This document shows, piece after piece, positions 4,784 to 12,310 of a stretch of 32,897 nt of DNA. A model generated the notes under the pieces. The model ran no database searches and was not told the DNA's origin. It saw nothing but the letters and a program-made list of their open reading frames with translations. Both the position numbers and the translations under genes were made by a program. This stretch comes from a virus. The DNA lies in IMG/VR virus record IMGVR_UViG_3300044626_000445, positions 1 through 32,897 of that record. One strand, written 5' to 3'. Each line of letters starts with the position of its first letter. Position 1 is the first letter of the stretch.

Positions 4784-4893
4784 TGCTACATTCCGCGCAG
4801 TGCCAAACGCGAGCCGTGCAAAGCGGCCACAAGGGTTAGCTACCCGGATTCCCCGGCGGCCGGAAGCGGATACGGTGGCCGCAGCACTCGAAG

Positions 4894-4918
4894 ACGCCCC
4901 AAGCGCTGGGGCGTTTTT
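4894..4918 (+). terminator. Rho-independent terminator of the rightward block
   Basis: ACGCCCC at 4894-4900 pairs with GGGGCGT at 4908-4914 around a 7-base loop and runs into TTTTT at 4914-4918. It lies 110 bases after the last rightward gene. The rest of the gap 4784-4987 holds the second palindrome and no other gene that I can support. Confidence 0.85.
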
Positions 4919-4929
4919 CGTGGGCAACC

Positions 4930-4946
4930 GTCAAGGATTCCTTGAC
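4930..4946. repeat. 17-base palindrome, copy 2
   Basis: GTCAAGGATTCCTTGAC is the reverse complement of the copy at 3765-3781, identical over all 17 bases. The two copies bracket the promoter, four genes and terminator of the rightward block. Confidence 0.7.
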
Positions 4947-4987
4947 AGCTCATTCCCTCCTATTCGGCCAGCTATTCACCTTTTCAT

Positions 4988-6013
4988 TCAGTCCCGCCGC
5001 TTGCGCAGGAATTTCAGCCAGTCGGCCGCTGCTTCCACGTCCCAAAACGGCTTGACGACTTCAGCCGGTGGCGCGTTCGGCTGGATGACAAGGGCGACAG
5101 ACGGCGCGAGGCGCTTCGGCCGGAACCGATGTTCCTTCGCGTACTCGTCAATGACCTTGTAGCCTGACACGCGGAAGAACCAGTGAACGTCACCCTCTAG
5201 GCTCGGCTCGATGCGGGCCTCGTCTACGTGGGTGTGACCCGCGACTAGGATGTGGTCCCGGTGGCCGAAGAGGATTTCCCGCTTCATGCCGTGAGTGTCT
5301 GAGAACTGGCTCTTGCCGGGGAAGTCGTGGCGGGCGTGAAGCCTCACCTCTTTGCCGTTCGGCCACCGCAGGGCCAGCCTGGCGCCGTGCGACTGATGAG
5401 CGCCGGCCGACACGATGAAGCGGAGAAGGTCGCCGCCCTGGTTCCAGAGGTCGTGGTTTCCATTCACGACGAAGAGGTTTGGAGCCAGTCCAAGCATCCA
5501 CGCGGTCAGCCGTAGGCCGTCGCTGAAGGTCGTGCTTTGGTGTGCGTACAGACGTGCCAACCGGCCTACCCAGTTGTTGGTGAGGTCGCCTATATGCCCG
5601 GCGTACATCCCTTTGGTGCGTCCAACGGTGGACAGATCATCCTCTAGCCGTCCAATGTCGCACCCGTCGTCGTCCACATGGGGATCGCCGACAAGCAAGA
5701 CGCCTATAGGGCCGGGGTCGTTCACTTGCACGTCGATGAGGTTTGCCCACTTCTCATGGGCTTGCTGCCGCGCCAGGCCCAGCCGCTTGCGGGCGATGAG
5801 TTCGGCCAGCGGTTCATTTGGGTCAGGGGCCGGGGCTACGCTGACGATCTTGTCAACGTGAACCCGCTGCATGTTGGCTGCTCTGAGCCTGCACTGAAGC
5901 GTGCCGCGGGGGATGCCCAGCTCTTCGGAGGCTTTGCAGACGTTGCCGCCGTTGCGTTCAAGCGCGGCCACCGCTTCGGCCATCTTCTCAGCGGTCATCT
6001 TGTGGGCCGGCAT
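4988..6013 (-). CDS. Metallophosphoesterase with N-terminal helix-turn-helix
   Basis: This gene encodes 341 residues. Residues 21-46 (N-G-G-N-V-C-K-A-S-E-E-L-G-I-P-R-G-T-L-Q-x-R-L) look like a Fis-type helix-turn-helix. The calcineurin-like metal-binding motifs follow in order: G-D-P-H at 109, G-H-I-G-D at 139, N-G-N-H-D at 184, H-A-R-H-D at 226 and A-G-H-T-H at 258, so the two-metal site is complete. Such enzymes cleave phosphoesters, and some phage members act on nucleic acids. The ATG at 6013 overlaps the previous stop (TAATG). It is the last leftward gene before the convergent terminator. The substrate is unknown. Confidence 0.88.
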   Translation of the reverse strand: MPAHKMTAEKMAEAVAALERNGGNVCKASEELGIPRGTLQCRLRAANMQRVHVDKIVSVAPAPDPNEPLAELIARKRLGLARQQAHEKWANLIDVQVNDPGPIGVLLVGDPHVDDDGCDIGRLEDDLSTVGRTKGMYAGHIGDLTNNWVGRLARLYAHQSTTFSDGLRLTAWMLGLAPNLFVVNGNHDLWNQGGDLLRFIVSAGAHQSHGARLALRWPNGKEVRLHARHDFPGKSQFSDTHGMKREILFGHRDHILVAGHTHVDEARIEPSLEGDVHWFFRVSGYKVIDEYAKEHRFRPKRLAPSVALVIQPNAPPAEVVKPFWDVEAAADWLKFLRKRRD

Positions 6014-6216
6014 TACTGGCTCCCTCGATGCTGGCCGCAGTAGTCGTCTGCAGCAGACACCACCGGCCACATGGAGAACGCACCGTCCTCCACGTCATAG
6101 AGCACGCTGGGCGGGTTCATTCGGCATTCGCCTATGCCGTCCTCTTCGGGCTTGAAGTGCAAGCAGTTGCCGCAAGTGCGATCACGGGGCGCAGGCCCCT
6201 TGGTTTTCGGGGCCAT
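6013..6216 (-). CDS. Small CxxC protein, possible zinc binder
   Basis: This gene encodes 67 residues from the ATG at 6216. C-G-N-C-L-H-F-K near residue 15, E-C-R-M-N-P-P near 30 and a late D-Y-C-G-Q-H give a spaced cysteine/histidine set like a small zinc ribbon. It sits five bases after Rz and shares a base with the phosphoesterase start, so it is part of the late operon. Such small cysteine proteins are common in phages and their function is unknown. Confidence 0.72.
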   Translation of the reverse strand: MAPKTKGPAPRDRTCGNCLHFKPEEDGIGECRMNPPSVLYDVEDGAFSMWPVVSAADDYCGQHRGSQ

Positions 6217-6220
6217 TGGG

Positions 6221-6682
6221 TCAGTCCTTAGTGATTCCGGTCACGTACTGCTGCAGCGCTTCTAGCTGCGCGGCTGTTCGGTCAGCAGCTCCTGCCATCG
6301 TTTGAATAGCCGCTGCACATTCGTTGACCACGACGACGAGTCGGGCGGCGACATCAGCTCGGGCGGCGGAGGCGGGATCGTCGGGGGCTTGGGCGACACT
6401 GCTACCGAGCGTGTCGCGCAGCCGGTCAAGCTCATCACGAGCACTGTCAGCGTCAGCACGGACGCGAGTGGATTGGGTCGCATAGATTTGGGCTGCTTTC
6501 CTCGCATTGGCTGCGAACTCTTGCTCCTGCGCGCGGGCCTGCTGTTCGGCAAAGGCCAGTTGCTCTGCGGCAACTCGTCTTTCCTCGGCCAGCGTGTCGG
6601 TCGCCATGTCGAGCCGCCATGTCTGCACGCCGAAGGCGACGATTGACGCTGCAAGGGCAACACCTAGAGCGCGGGCGATCAC
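6221..6682 (-). CDS. Rz: Rz-like inner-membrane spanin
   Basis: This gene encodes 153 residues from the GTG at 6682, which overlaps the upstream stop as GTGA and has GGAGG five bases before it; the GTG at 6721 is less likely. The N-terminus (A-R-A-L-G-V-A-L-A-A-S-I-V-A-F-G-V) is a single signal-anchor segment. A long Ala/Glu/Arg-rich coiled coil follows (L-A-E-E-R-R-V-A-A-E-Q-L-A-F-A-E-Q-Q). This is the layout of phage i-spanins, which span the periplasm and join the outer-membrane partner to disrupt the envelope at lysis. The Rz1 gene is nested inside it in another frame, which strongly supports the call. Confidence 0.85.
   Translation of the reverse strand: MIARALGVALAASIVAFGVQTWRLDMATDTLAEERRVAAEQLAFAEQQARAQEQEFAANARKAAQIYATQSTRVRADADSARDELDRLRDTLGSSVAQAPDDPASAARADVAARLVVVVNECAAAIQTMAGAADRTAAQLEALQQYVTGITKD
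6262..6483 (-). CDS. Rz1: Rz1-like outer-membrane lipoprotein spanin, nested in Rz
   Basis: This gene encodes 73 residues from the ATG at 6483, wholly inside Rz in a different frame. The start is short and basic, followed by a hydrophobic stretch (L-A-S-V-L-T-L-T-V-L-V-M-S) and the lipobox L-T-G-C at residues 19-22, so Cys22 should be lipidated. The mature part is proline-rich (K-P-P-T-I-P-P-P-P-P-E-L), as is typical of o-spanins. It pairs with Rz across the periplasm to fuse membranes in the last step of lysis. Confidence 0.85.
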   Translation of the reverse strand: MRPNPLASVLTLTVLVMSLTGCATRSVAVSPKPPTIPPPPPELMSPPDSSSWSTNVQRLFKRWQELLTEQPRS

Positions 6683-6807
6683 AAGCGCCTCCACAAGCGC
6701 CGGGCTGTAACGCTGCGGCACAGGTCATAGGCTGTCACTGCCAAGCCGATGAGCACCAGCGGCAAGAACAGAACCACCGGCGCGACGAAATTGGCAAGCC
6801 GCCTCAC
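6679..6807 (-). CDS. Small membrane protein in the lysis cassette
   Basis: This gene encodes 42 residues from a GTG at 6807. A basic start (M-R-R-L-A-N-F) leads into one clear membrane segment (V-A-P-V-V-L-F-L-P-L-V-L-I-G-L-A-V-T-A) and a basic tail (R-R-L-W-R-R-L). The stop overlaps the GTG of Rz, and its 3' end contains the GGAGG ribosome site of Rz. It may help control lysis timing or simply couple translation. I know no named family. Confidence 0.55.
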   Translation of the reverse strand: MRRLANFVAPVVLFLPLVLIGLAVTAYDLCRSVTARRLWRRL

Positions 6808-6831
6808 GAGCGCCACCAGCGCAGCACAGCC

Positions 6832-7062
6832 TCAGCCCACTGCCTCACCGCTGCGCGCCAGTTGTCGATGGTTCGTGCCATTGGGAGCCTTCACTTTCTG
6901 GACGGTGTTGCCGGTGATGTAGGCCCCGACAGTGCCAATGACGACGAGCGCGTAAGTGCTGCCGGCCGCGTCGAGCTTGCCGAAGAACTGCAGCACGGTC
7001 GTGGCGATGCCGCAGCCGAGCGTGAGCAGGAAGCGCCGGCCGCCGAAGGTGTCAAGCGTCAT
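6832..7062 (-). CDS. Holin-like small membrane protein
   Basis: This gene encodes 76 residues. The ATG at 7062 overlaps the end of the upstream holin-like gene by 11 bases. Two hydrophobic segments ([17 protein letters not shown] and [14 protein letters not shown]) are joined by a short polar turn, the form of small holins that permeabilise the inner membrane. I recall similar short proteins starting T-F-G-G-R-R-F in phages of related hosts. The C-terminal 20 residues are polar. It could be holin or antiholin to the neighbour. Confidence 0.68.
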   Translation of the reverse strand: MTLDTFGGRRFLLTLGCGIATTVLQFFGKLDAAGSTYALVVIGTVGAYITGNTVQKVKAPNGTNHRQLARSGEAVG

Positions 7063-7300
7063 CGTCAGACTCCAGCGCGCTCATCCGCGCCTCGTGCTCG
7101 CGCTGCTCTCTGCGGTCCCTGCGCCAGCCGAGCCACGCATTGGTCGCAAAGCCTGCAGCCGCCAGCAGCACGCCGATAAGGGCCATGCCCTCGCTCGACA
7201 GCAGCCACCCGCCGACAGCAGCGCCAGAGGCACCGCCATACGTTGCAACCTTGGCGGCCTCCGAGGCGACTTGATCGAAAGTGTGGGGGTTGCTGTTCAT
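7052..7300 (-). CDS. Putative holin
   Basis: This gene encodes 82 residues from the ATG at 7300, directly after the tailspike stop. It has an amphipathic start, two hydrophobic segments ([13 protein letters not shown] and [22 protein letters not shown]) and a highly charged tail ([13 protein letters not shown]). This is the usual design of class II phage holins. Its place at the head of the holin, small membrane protein, Rz/Rz1 cassette supports lysis. Confidence 0.75.
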   Translation of the reverse strand: MNSNPHTFDQVASEAAKVATYGGASGAAVGGWLLSSEGMALIGVLLAAAGFATNAWLGWRRDRREQREHEARMSALESDDDA

Positions 7301-7301
7301 G

Positions 7302-9404
7302 TCACAGGTTCCCTTCGCTCACCCACGTTCCCGGCGTACCCGCAACCGTGCAACTCCAAGCCTTCGGAGAGCCCGCGACCGGCGGGAACAAAATGGCGCG
7401 GTCGCCCGTGTTCCAAGCGAGGGTCTGCCACGGGTTGTTTGTCTGCGGGCTGCCGGTCACAAGAAAGGTGCGCGGGCCTGGGCGATTGATGCCGCCGATC
7501 ATGGTCGTTGCGCCGAAGATGTTTAGGTTGGAGTCATACGCGACAGCCGTGCGAAGGCCGACCGTGTAGCCAGGCTGAAACACAAGCGGGTTCGTCAGCG
7601 TGGTAGCACCGCGCAGGAAATAGCCGTATTCAGCAGCCGAGCCGCTACGGCCGTCTACAAGCACGTTGTCGGCAATCTCGGTGTACCCGCCGATTGCCCC
7701 GTTCGTTGACTGATAGACACCGCCGACAATCTCGGGAATAACCGCGTTGTCCACACTGCCGCAGTCGATGAAGCGGTTTCGGCGAACAAACGTCATGTTC
7801 GCGGTCTGCACCTCAACAGCAGATGTGCCCGCGCGAAGAATGATGTTGTCATCGAACGTGACGTTTCCTTGCAAGCTGGCCCCGTAGATACCGCAGTCCT
7901 CAAAGCGGTTGCGCACGATGTCCCACGAGCATTCACGGGTCGTCGGCGTGGTGTCGTTGTGGATCAGGCCGTACTCAGCGCCGGTCACGCGGTTGCCGTC
8001 AGCGATGCAATGCGAGGGGCCATCGTGCGTGTTGGTGGCGATGATGCCGACATAGAGGCCGCCAGTCGTCAGGCCCACCGTTCGGGTCAGTACCGTGTTG
8101 CCGGTCACTTCCACGTCAACGCCGTTTGCTCGGATGCCGAAGGTGTTGTCACCCCCGACCGTAAGCGAGGCCGGATCGCCAATTTCCTCTAGCCGGTTGC
8201 CGGTGATGCGGACGCGGAAGGACTCTCGAATCTCCGTGCCGCCAGAGCCTGCGCCGGTCTGCGTCTCGCACTTCATGCCATACGCAAAGCCGCGCACCCA
8301 GTTGTTTTCGATGGTGACGTTGACGCACCCGCGCGAGGCATCCACCGCCATGCAGTCGATAGGCGTGACCGTGGGAATGTCGTTCCAAATCTTGTTGTTC
8401 TTGACTTCGAGGTTCCGCACGAAGCAGGCCCCGACGCCGTGGTTCACGTTCAGCAGGTTCTTAAACTCGCAGTCGCGCACCAAAAGGCCATCGGTCATCG
8501 GGGCCGGAGGAAGCGTGGCCGTGCGCGGCAGCACAGAGGGGCCGCCGCCGATGTCGTGGATGTAAAGGTGATGGAACTCGATGCGCTTGTTAGGCGCGAG
8601 GTTGGTCGCTTGGGTGTTCTGGTCGAAGTTCGCCAGCACGAAGCTAAACGAGCGGTTGGCTCCGGTGCCGTTCGTCACGATGCCGGAGCCGTCCATCTCG
8701 AAGTGGCAAAACTCCAAGTCTTCGCAGCCGTTCTCGATTCGGAACATGCCGAACTGAGAAGCGCCCACGCCGGCCGAGCTGACGATGAACTTGGTGTTCT
8801 TGCCGCCACGAATGCGGCACTTCTTGAGCCCGCTAATGACCACGGCGCACGAAGCCTGCGCGTCGTTGCGCGGGTTGGTCAGCAGATAGGTGCCGTCCGG
8901 GAAGTAGATTTCCGACACGTTGCCCGCAGCCGCGCAGGCCGCGAACATCGCCTGGATTGCCGTGGTCGCGCTGGTGGCGCCGTTGCTCGGCACGCCGAAA
9001 TCAACAGTAGCGATGACCTTGCGGTATTCGTTGACCACATGCTGCGTGGTGGCGGCAGCGCCCGACAGACCTGACCTGACCGCGAGGAGCGCATCGCCTT
9101 GCGTGGCGTCAGCCAACAGCGCCAGCGCCTCAGATGCCGTCACGTTGTCGCGTGCGTACTGCGGAAGATCGGCACCCGCCGCGTCGGTTGCTCGGATGCG
9201 ATAGGCCCCAGCTCCCAAGAAGACGGCCGGAACCTTGCCGTTCGGGCACGCCAGCGGGTTCGGGTGCGCCACATCAAGGGCTGGCGTAGTGAACACCGCC
9301 TTGAGAGCAAAGGTGCCAGCCTCGTAGAAGAACACCTGCGCCCCATTGATGGGGACGCCCGATGCGTCGGTGATGGCCTGCTGCCAGACGAAAGGTTGCG
9401 CCAT
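7302..9404 (-). CDS. Tailspike, right-handed beta-helix (pectate-lyase-like)
   Basis: This gene encodes 700 residues. AGGAG five bases before the ATG at 9404 fixes the start. Residues 1-100 or so (M-A-Q-P-F-V-W-Q-Q-A-I-T-D-A-S-G-V-P-I-N-G-A) form a particle-binding N-terminal domain common to phage spikes. From about residue 130 the F-G-V-P-S-N-G-A start motif and many short repeats with N-N-x-V, G-N-x-V and D-C-x-F turns indicate a parallel beta-helix of pectate-lyase type. The last 60 residues form a separate C-terminal cap or trimerisation part. By analogy with P22 gp9 it should bind, and perhaps cleave, a host surface polysaccharide. Confidence 0.88.
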   Translation of the reverse strand: MAQPFVWQQAITDASGVPINGAQVFFYEAGTFALKAVFTTPALDVAHPNPLACPNGKVPAVFLGAGAYRIRATDAAGADLPQYARDNVTASEALALLADATQGDALLAVRSGLSGAAATTQHVVNEYRKVIATVDFGVPSNGATSATTAIQAMFAACAAAGNVSEIYFPDGTYLLTNPRNDAQASCAVVISGLKKCRIRGGKNTKFIVSSAGVGASQFGMFRIENGCEDLEFCHFEMDGSGIVTNGTGANRSFSFVLANFDQNTQATNLAPNKRIEFHHLYIHDIGGGPSVLPRTATLPPAPMTDGLLVRDCEFKNLLNVNHGVGACFVRNLEVKNNKIWNDIPTVTPIDCMAVDASRGCVNVTIENNWVRGFAYGMKCETQTGAGSGGTEIRESFRVRITGNRLEEIGDPASLTVGGDNTFGIRANGVDVEVTGNTVLTRTVGLTTGGLYVGIIATNTHDGPSHCIADGNRVTGAEYGLIHNDTTPTTRECSWDIVRNRFEDCGIYGASLQGNVTFDDNIILRAGTSAVEVQTANMTFVRRNRFIDCGSVDNAVIPEIVGGVYQSTNGAIGGYTEIADNVLVDGRSGSAAEYGYFLRGATTLTNPLVFQPGYTVGLRTAVAYDSNLNIFGATTMIGGINRPGPRTFLVTGSPQTNNPWQTLAWNTGDRAILFPPVAGSPKAWSCTVAGTPGTWVSEGNL

Positions 9405-9424
9405 GCTGGCTCCTGAAATGCAAA

Positions 9425-9445
9425 GGGCCACCCAAAGGCGGCCCC
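9425..9445 (-). terminator. Second, weaker hairpin downstream of ejection genes
   Basis: On the minus strand GGGGCCGCC, TTT and GGGTGGCCC form a hairpin with one mismatch, followed by TTTGCATTTC. It lies between the ejection operon and the tailspike start, in tandem with the hairpin at 9459-9474. Confidence 0.5.
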
Positions 9446-9448
9446 TAG

Positions 9449-9474
9449 AAAGGACAAAGCCGCCCGGAGGCGGC
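9449..9474 (-). terminator. Rho-independent terminator after ejection genes
   Basis: On the minus strand GCCGCC, TCCG and GGCGGC form a perfect 6-bp GC stem followed by TTTGTCCTTT. It stands about 95 bases after the last ejection gene and before the tailspike, so it may separate or dampen late transcription there. Confidence 0.6.
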
Positions 9475-9490
9475 CTGCTACAGTGATGGG

Positions 9491-9643
9491 ATGGACTACC
9501 TAGACTTCGCGCTGCTCAAGCTCGGGCTGTTGGGCCTCGCCGCTTTCGTGTGGGGCGTGTTCTGCGGGCTCAACGGTCTGTCCCTACGAGGGGAGCGCCT
9601 CGAAGGACAAGACGCTGAATCTCGGGGTCCATCAGAGCGTTAG
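9491..9643 (+). CDS. Small membrane protein on the opposite strand (moron-like)
   Basis: This gene encodes 50 residues from the ATG at 9491; the ORF runs against all its neighbours and overlaps the last 74 bases of the ejection gene. Residues 2-28 (D-Y-L-D-F-A-L-L-K-L-G-L-L-G-L-A-A-F-V-W-G-V) are one membrane segment, then a polar tail follows. GCTACAGT upstream at 9477-9484 resembles the -10 region of the promoter at 3893. In P22 the immI region with the superinfection-exclusion gene sieA sits at this same place, between genes 16 and 9. An exclusion role is therefore plausible but only inferred from position and type. Confidence 0.6.
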   Translation: MDYLDFALLKLGLLGLAAFVWGVFCGLNGLSLRGERLEGQDAESRGPSER

Positions 9644-11153
9644 CCATCGCGCTGGGCGGCGGCTGCAAAAGCCTGTTTTGCACCGGACCCGACAGCACAC
9701 CAGCGCGAGCCATCGGGCGCGCAGCCACGCCAGCCATCATCAGCGGATTGGAGAAACTGAGCGCCGCGGTGCCGCCCAAAGCCCAATCGAGCGGGCTTGT
9801 CTGCGGCAGGCTGCCCATGCCTTCGATTGGCTGCGCGGCAGTCTTGAACTGCTCGGCAAAGGCGCCGGCTTGCTTCAGTTGGCCTGTCAAGGGCTTGCCC
9901 TTCTTCAGGTCCGCCGCCAGCTTGCGCGCGTCAACGCTGCCGGTTGTCGTGTTCAGCGCGTTTTCGACCGTGTAGGTCTTGGCGATACGGACGCGCGCAT
10001 CGCGCAGGGCCTGCACAAGTTCTGGTTTGTTCAAGCCTTGCGCGTAGTCCTCAAGCGCCGATTCGAGCCGCTTTGCATCAGAGGCAGCGGCTTGCGCCTT
10101 TGCCAGTGCGTCGGGGTCAGCAGTGCGGCCGTAGGAGCGAAACCACGCGGTCGCGTCGTTGCGGGCCTTGCGTAGATCGAAGACCGCCGCCTTGGGGTCA
10201 AGGGCCGGCGTACCGGGCCGGTTTGTCAGCGTGTCTGCCGCGACTGCCGGGCGCTTCGGCAAAGCCTCCAAGGCCGCGTAGGCTTTGCCCGCCTCGGCGC
10301 GCACCTTGTCGAGCACGTCCGTCGTGATCTGGGTGTCGCCGGGAAGGTCGAGCGCTTCGGCGGCAAGCCTGTTCGTCACGGCTTGGTTCTTGGCGCTGGC
10401 GTTCTGTGCCGTGGTCAGCTTGCCGGAGAAGCCCTCAAGGACGCGATTAACCAGCGTCGGGCGGGCCTGAGTCGGCGGGATGACGTAGCCAGCCTGCCGG
10501 GCATCGGCGACGGCTTGCGCGAGTTGCGGAGACTGTGCCGGGCCGCGCAGCGTGTTGCCGACAGCCTGACCCACGCGCCCCAAGCCTTGCACAACGGGAG
10601 GCGCCAGCGCTCCAATGGCCGCGCCCGTGCCCACGTCGTCAGGGTTGACCATGCCAGCGGCAACACCGCCACCGACAGCCCCGCCCGCCATCCTGATGCC
10701 CATGTCGCCCGCGCGAGCCGCAGCACCCACAGGCGCCGCGCCCGTCGTCATGCCACCCGAGCGAATGGCCGCACCGAGTCGCGGCAACATGGGGGCCACA
10801 GCGCCACCGAGAGCCGTGACAGCCGGAGCCGTGGCCGCGATGTTGCCGCCGATGCGAGCCGCTTGCGGCAGAAACTGACCTTGCACCGCCGCATCGAACT
10901 CAGCCCGGCCGGCTGCGTTTTCAGCGCGCACGCGAGCTTGCTCGTCGGCGCCACCAAGGCGCGACAGGAAGCCGGCGCCCGTGTCGATGATGTCTTTGAC
11001 GCCACGCGCCAGCGCGACAGGCGGCGAACGCAGAAGTTCGCGCTTCAGGAAGTCGGCGCGCTCGGCTTTCTGGTCGCGCTTCGGGGCGTCGTCCCATTTG
11101 ACCGCGCCCGGGTCTGGCGCGTCCCATTGGACTTGCTTCGGGTCAATCTGCAT
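9570..11153 (-). CDS. Ejection protein, P22 gp16-like position
   Basis: This gene encodes 527 residues from the ATG at 11153, overlapping the previous gene by 11 bases. The N-terminus is charged and repetitive (D-P-K-Q-V-Q-W-D-A-P-D-P-G-A-V-K-W-D-D). Residues 95-200 or so are Gly/Ala-rich and membrane-friendly (A-V-G-G-G-V-A-A-G-M), as expected of proteins ejected with the DNA to form a conduit through the envelope. A long helical, Ala/Lys-rich part follows. Its place third after two other ejection-type genes matches P22 gene 16. Assignment rests on order and composition more than on motif. Confidence 0.68.
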   Translation of the reverse strand: MQIDPKQVQWDAPDPGAVKWDDAPKRDQKAERADFLKRELLRSPPVALARGVKDIIDTGAGFLSRLGGADEQARVRAENAAGRAEFDAAVQGQFLPQAARIGGNIAATAPAVTALGGAVAPMLPRLGAAIRSGGMTTGAAPVGAAARAGDMGIRMAGGAVGGGVAAGMVNPDDVGTGAAIGALAPPVVQGLGRVGQAVGNTLRGPAQSPQLAQAVADARQAGYVIPPTQARPTLVNRVLEGFSGKLTTAQNASAKNQAVTNRLAAEALDLPGDTQITTDVLDKVRAEAGKAYAALEALPKRPAVAADTLTNRPGTPALDPKAAVFDLRKARNDATAWFRSYGRTADPDALAKAQAAASDAKRLESALEDYAQGLNKPELVQALRDARVRIAKTYTVENALNTTTGSVDARKLAADLKKGKPLTGQLKQAGAFAEQFKTAAQPIEGMGSLPQTSPLDWALGGTAALSFSNPLMMAGVAARPMARAGVLSGPVQNRLLQPPPSAMANALMDPEIQRLVLRGAPLVGTDR

Positions 11154-12309
11154 ACGCCGTGCTCCCGTCGCTGTATTGCACGACCTTGCGGCCGTTCAGC
11201 GTGCCGGTACGGACCACCTGCTTTGCAGCAGGAGCGGCAGGCTGTTCGGCCTGCCCGCCGCCAGATATGCGGTCAACCTCGCCTTGCCGACTCTTGGGAA
11301 CGTCAGCGCGCATGCCTTCAATGGCCGCGCGACGGTTACGCGCCTTCTGCTCAATCACAGGCCGAGAGTCGCCAATCTGCGGGAAGTATTGACGCTCAGC
11401 GTTGGCGAATTCCTCGGGGCTGATGACAGCGCCGGATTCGCGGCGCAGGACCGCGTTCACAAAGTCCCGCTTGGCCTGCACCAGTTGCTGCTGTTCGGGC
11501 GGGCTCATGGCGGTGATGACATCGCCTACAGCGTTGTTGCGAGTAGCGCCCGGGAACGTCGTGCTGGCGCCCTTGCGCGCTAGCTCGCTCATGATGCGGT
11601 CAGCGGCTTGCATGCGCGAAGAAAACAAGACGGCCTTCGCCTGTCCCTCTGTCAGCGGCTTTTCGCTTTCGCCCGGACGCACCAACGGCTTGCCGTCAGC
11701 GCCGACCACCGGCTGCGCCTGCGCGCCCGGCCTGTTACCGGGCTGCACATAGGTAACGGTTCCGTCCGCCTGCTGCACCGGGATGGGGGCCATCAACGTA
11801 ACCCCGCCAGCAGCGCCCGCGCGCTTCATGCGCTCCGTGTAAGCCGCAAACTCGGGGTTCTTCATGGCAAGCTCGAATTCTTGCCATGAGGTCGGCATCT
11901 TTGGCGCTTCAGCCTGCGCCGGCAGCGCCACCGTAGGCTTACCGTCAGGCCCCCATGTGATGAGTTCCTTTGTCGGGTCGCGCTGGATCGGCTCACGCGG
12001 CTTCTGTTGCGGCCCGCGCAGCATCTCGATCTGCTTCGGATCAAACCCGGCCATCATCAGCGCAGCCGGCTGGAAGTCCTGCGGCGGCCCCATGTTGCCG
12101 GCCATGTCGTTGAGCATGTTGCGCTGCACGCCTTGCTGTTGCTGCTGCTGCATCAGCGCGTTTCGACGCTGCACGCGCTCGTTCTGCGCGTCTTCAAACT
12201 CCATCTGAAACAGCGCGTTTTTCTGCTGGTTCAGCAGCGCCGCCTGGCGCTCGGCCTGGATGTCGGCCGGCGACAGGAGCCGCGAAGTCGGGCGATAGTT
12301 GAAGTCCAT
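11143..12309 (-). CDS. Ejection protein, P22 gp20-like position
   Basis: This gene encodes 388 residues from the ATG at 12309, one base after the previous stop. It has a helical Gln-rich N-terminus with a poly-Gln run near residue 55 (Q-Q-Q-Q-Q-Q), a proline-rich middle and a helical domain with A-D-R-I-M-S-E-L and L-R-R-E-S-G-A-V-I-S-P-E-E-F-A-N-A-E-R-Q-Y-F-P-Q, a segment I recall from phage DNA-transfer proteins. The C-terminus ends with a small strand motif (G-R-K-V-V-Q-Y-S-D-G-S). Expected role: injected virion protein aiding DNA entry. Confidence 0.68.
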   Translation of the reverse strand: MDFNYRPTSRLLSPADIQAERQAALLNQQKNALFQMEFEDAQNERVQRRNALMQQQQQQGVQRNMLNDMAGNMGPPQDFQPAALMMAGFDPKQIEMLRGPQQKPREPIQRDPTKELITWGPDGKPTVALPAQAEAPKMPTSWQEFELAMKNPEFAAYTERMKRAGAAGGVTLMAPIPVQQADGTVTYVQPGNRPGAQAQPVVGADGKPLVRPGESEKPLTEGQAKAVLFSSRMQAADRIMSELARKGASTTFPGATRNNAVGDVITAMSPPEQQQLVQAKRDFVNAVLRRESGAVISPEEFANAERQYFPQIGDSRPVIEQKARNRRAAIEGMRADVPKSRQGEVDRISGGGQAEQPAAPAAKQVVRTGTLNGRKVVQYSDGSTAYAD

Positions 12310-12310
12310 C

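Noticed and set aside
7302-9431. Long plus-strand open frames opposite the tailspike and other late genes
   Set aside because: They follow the third-position GC bias of the minus-strand genes and have no ribosome sites or recognisable domains, so they are shadows.
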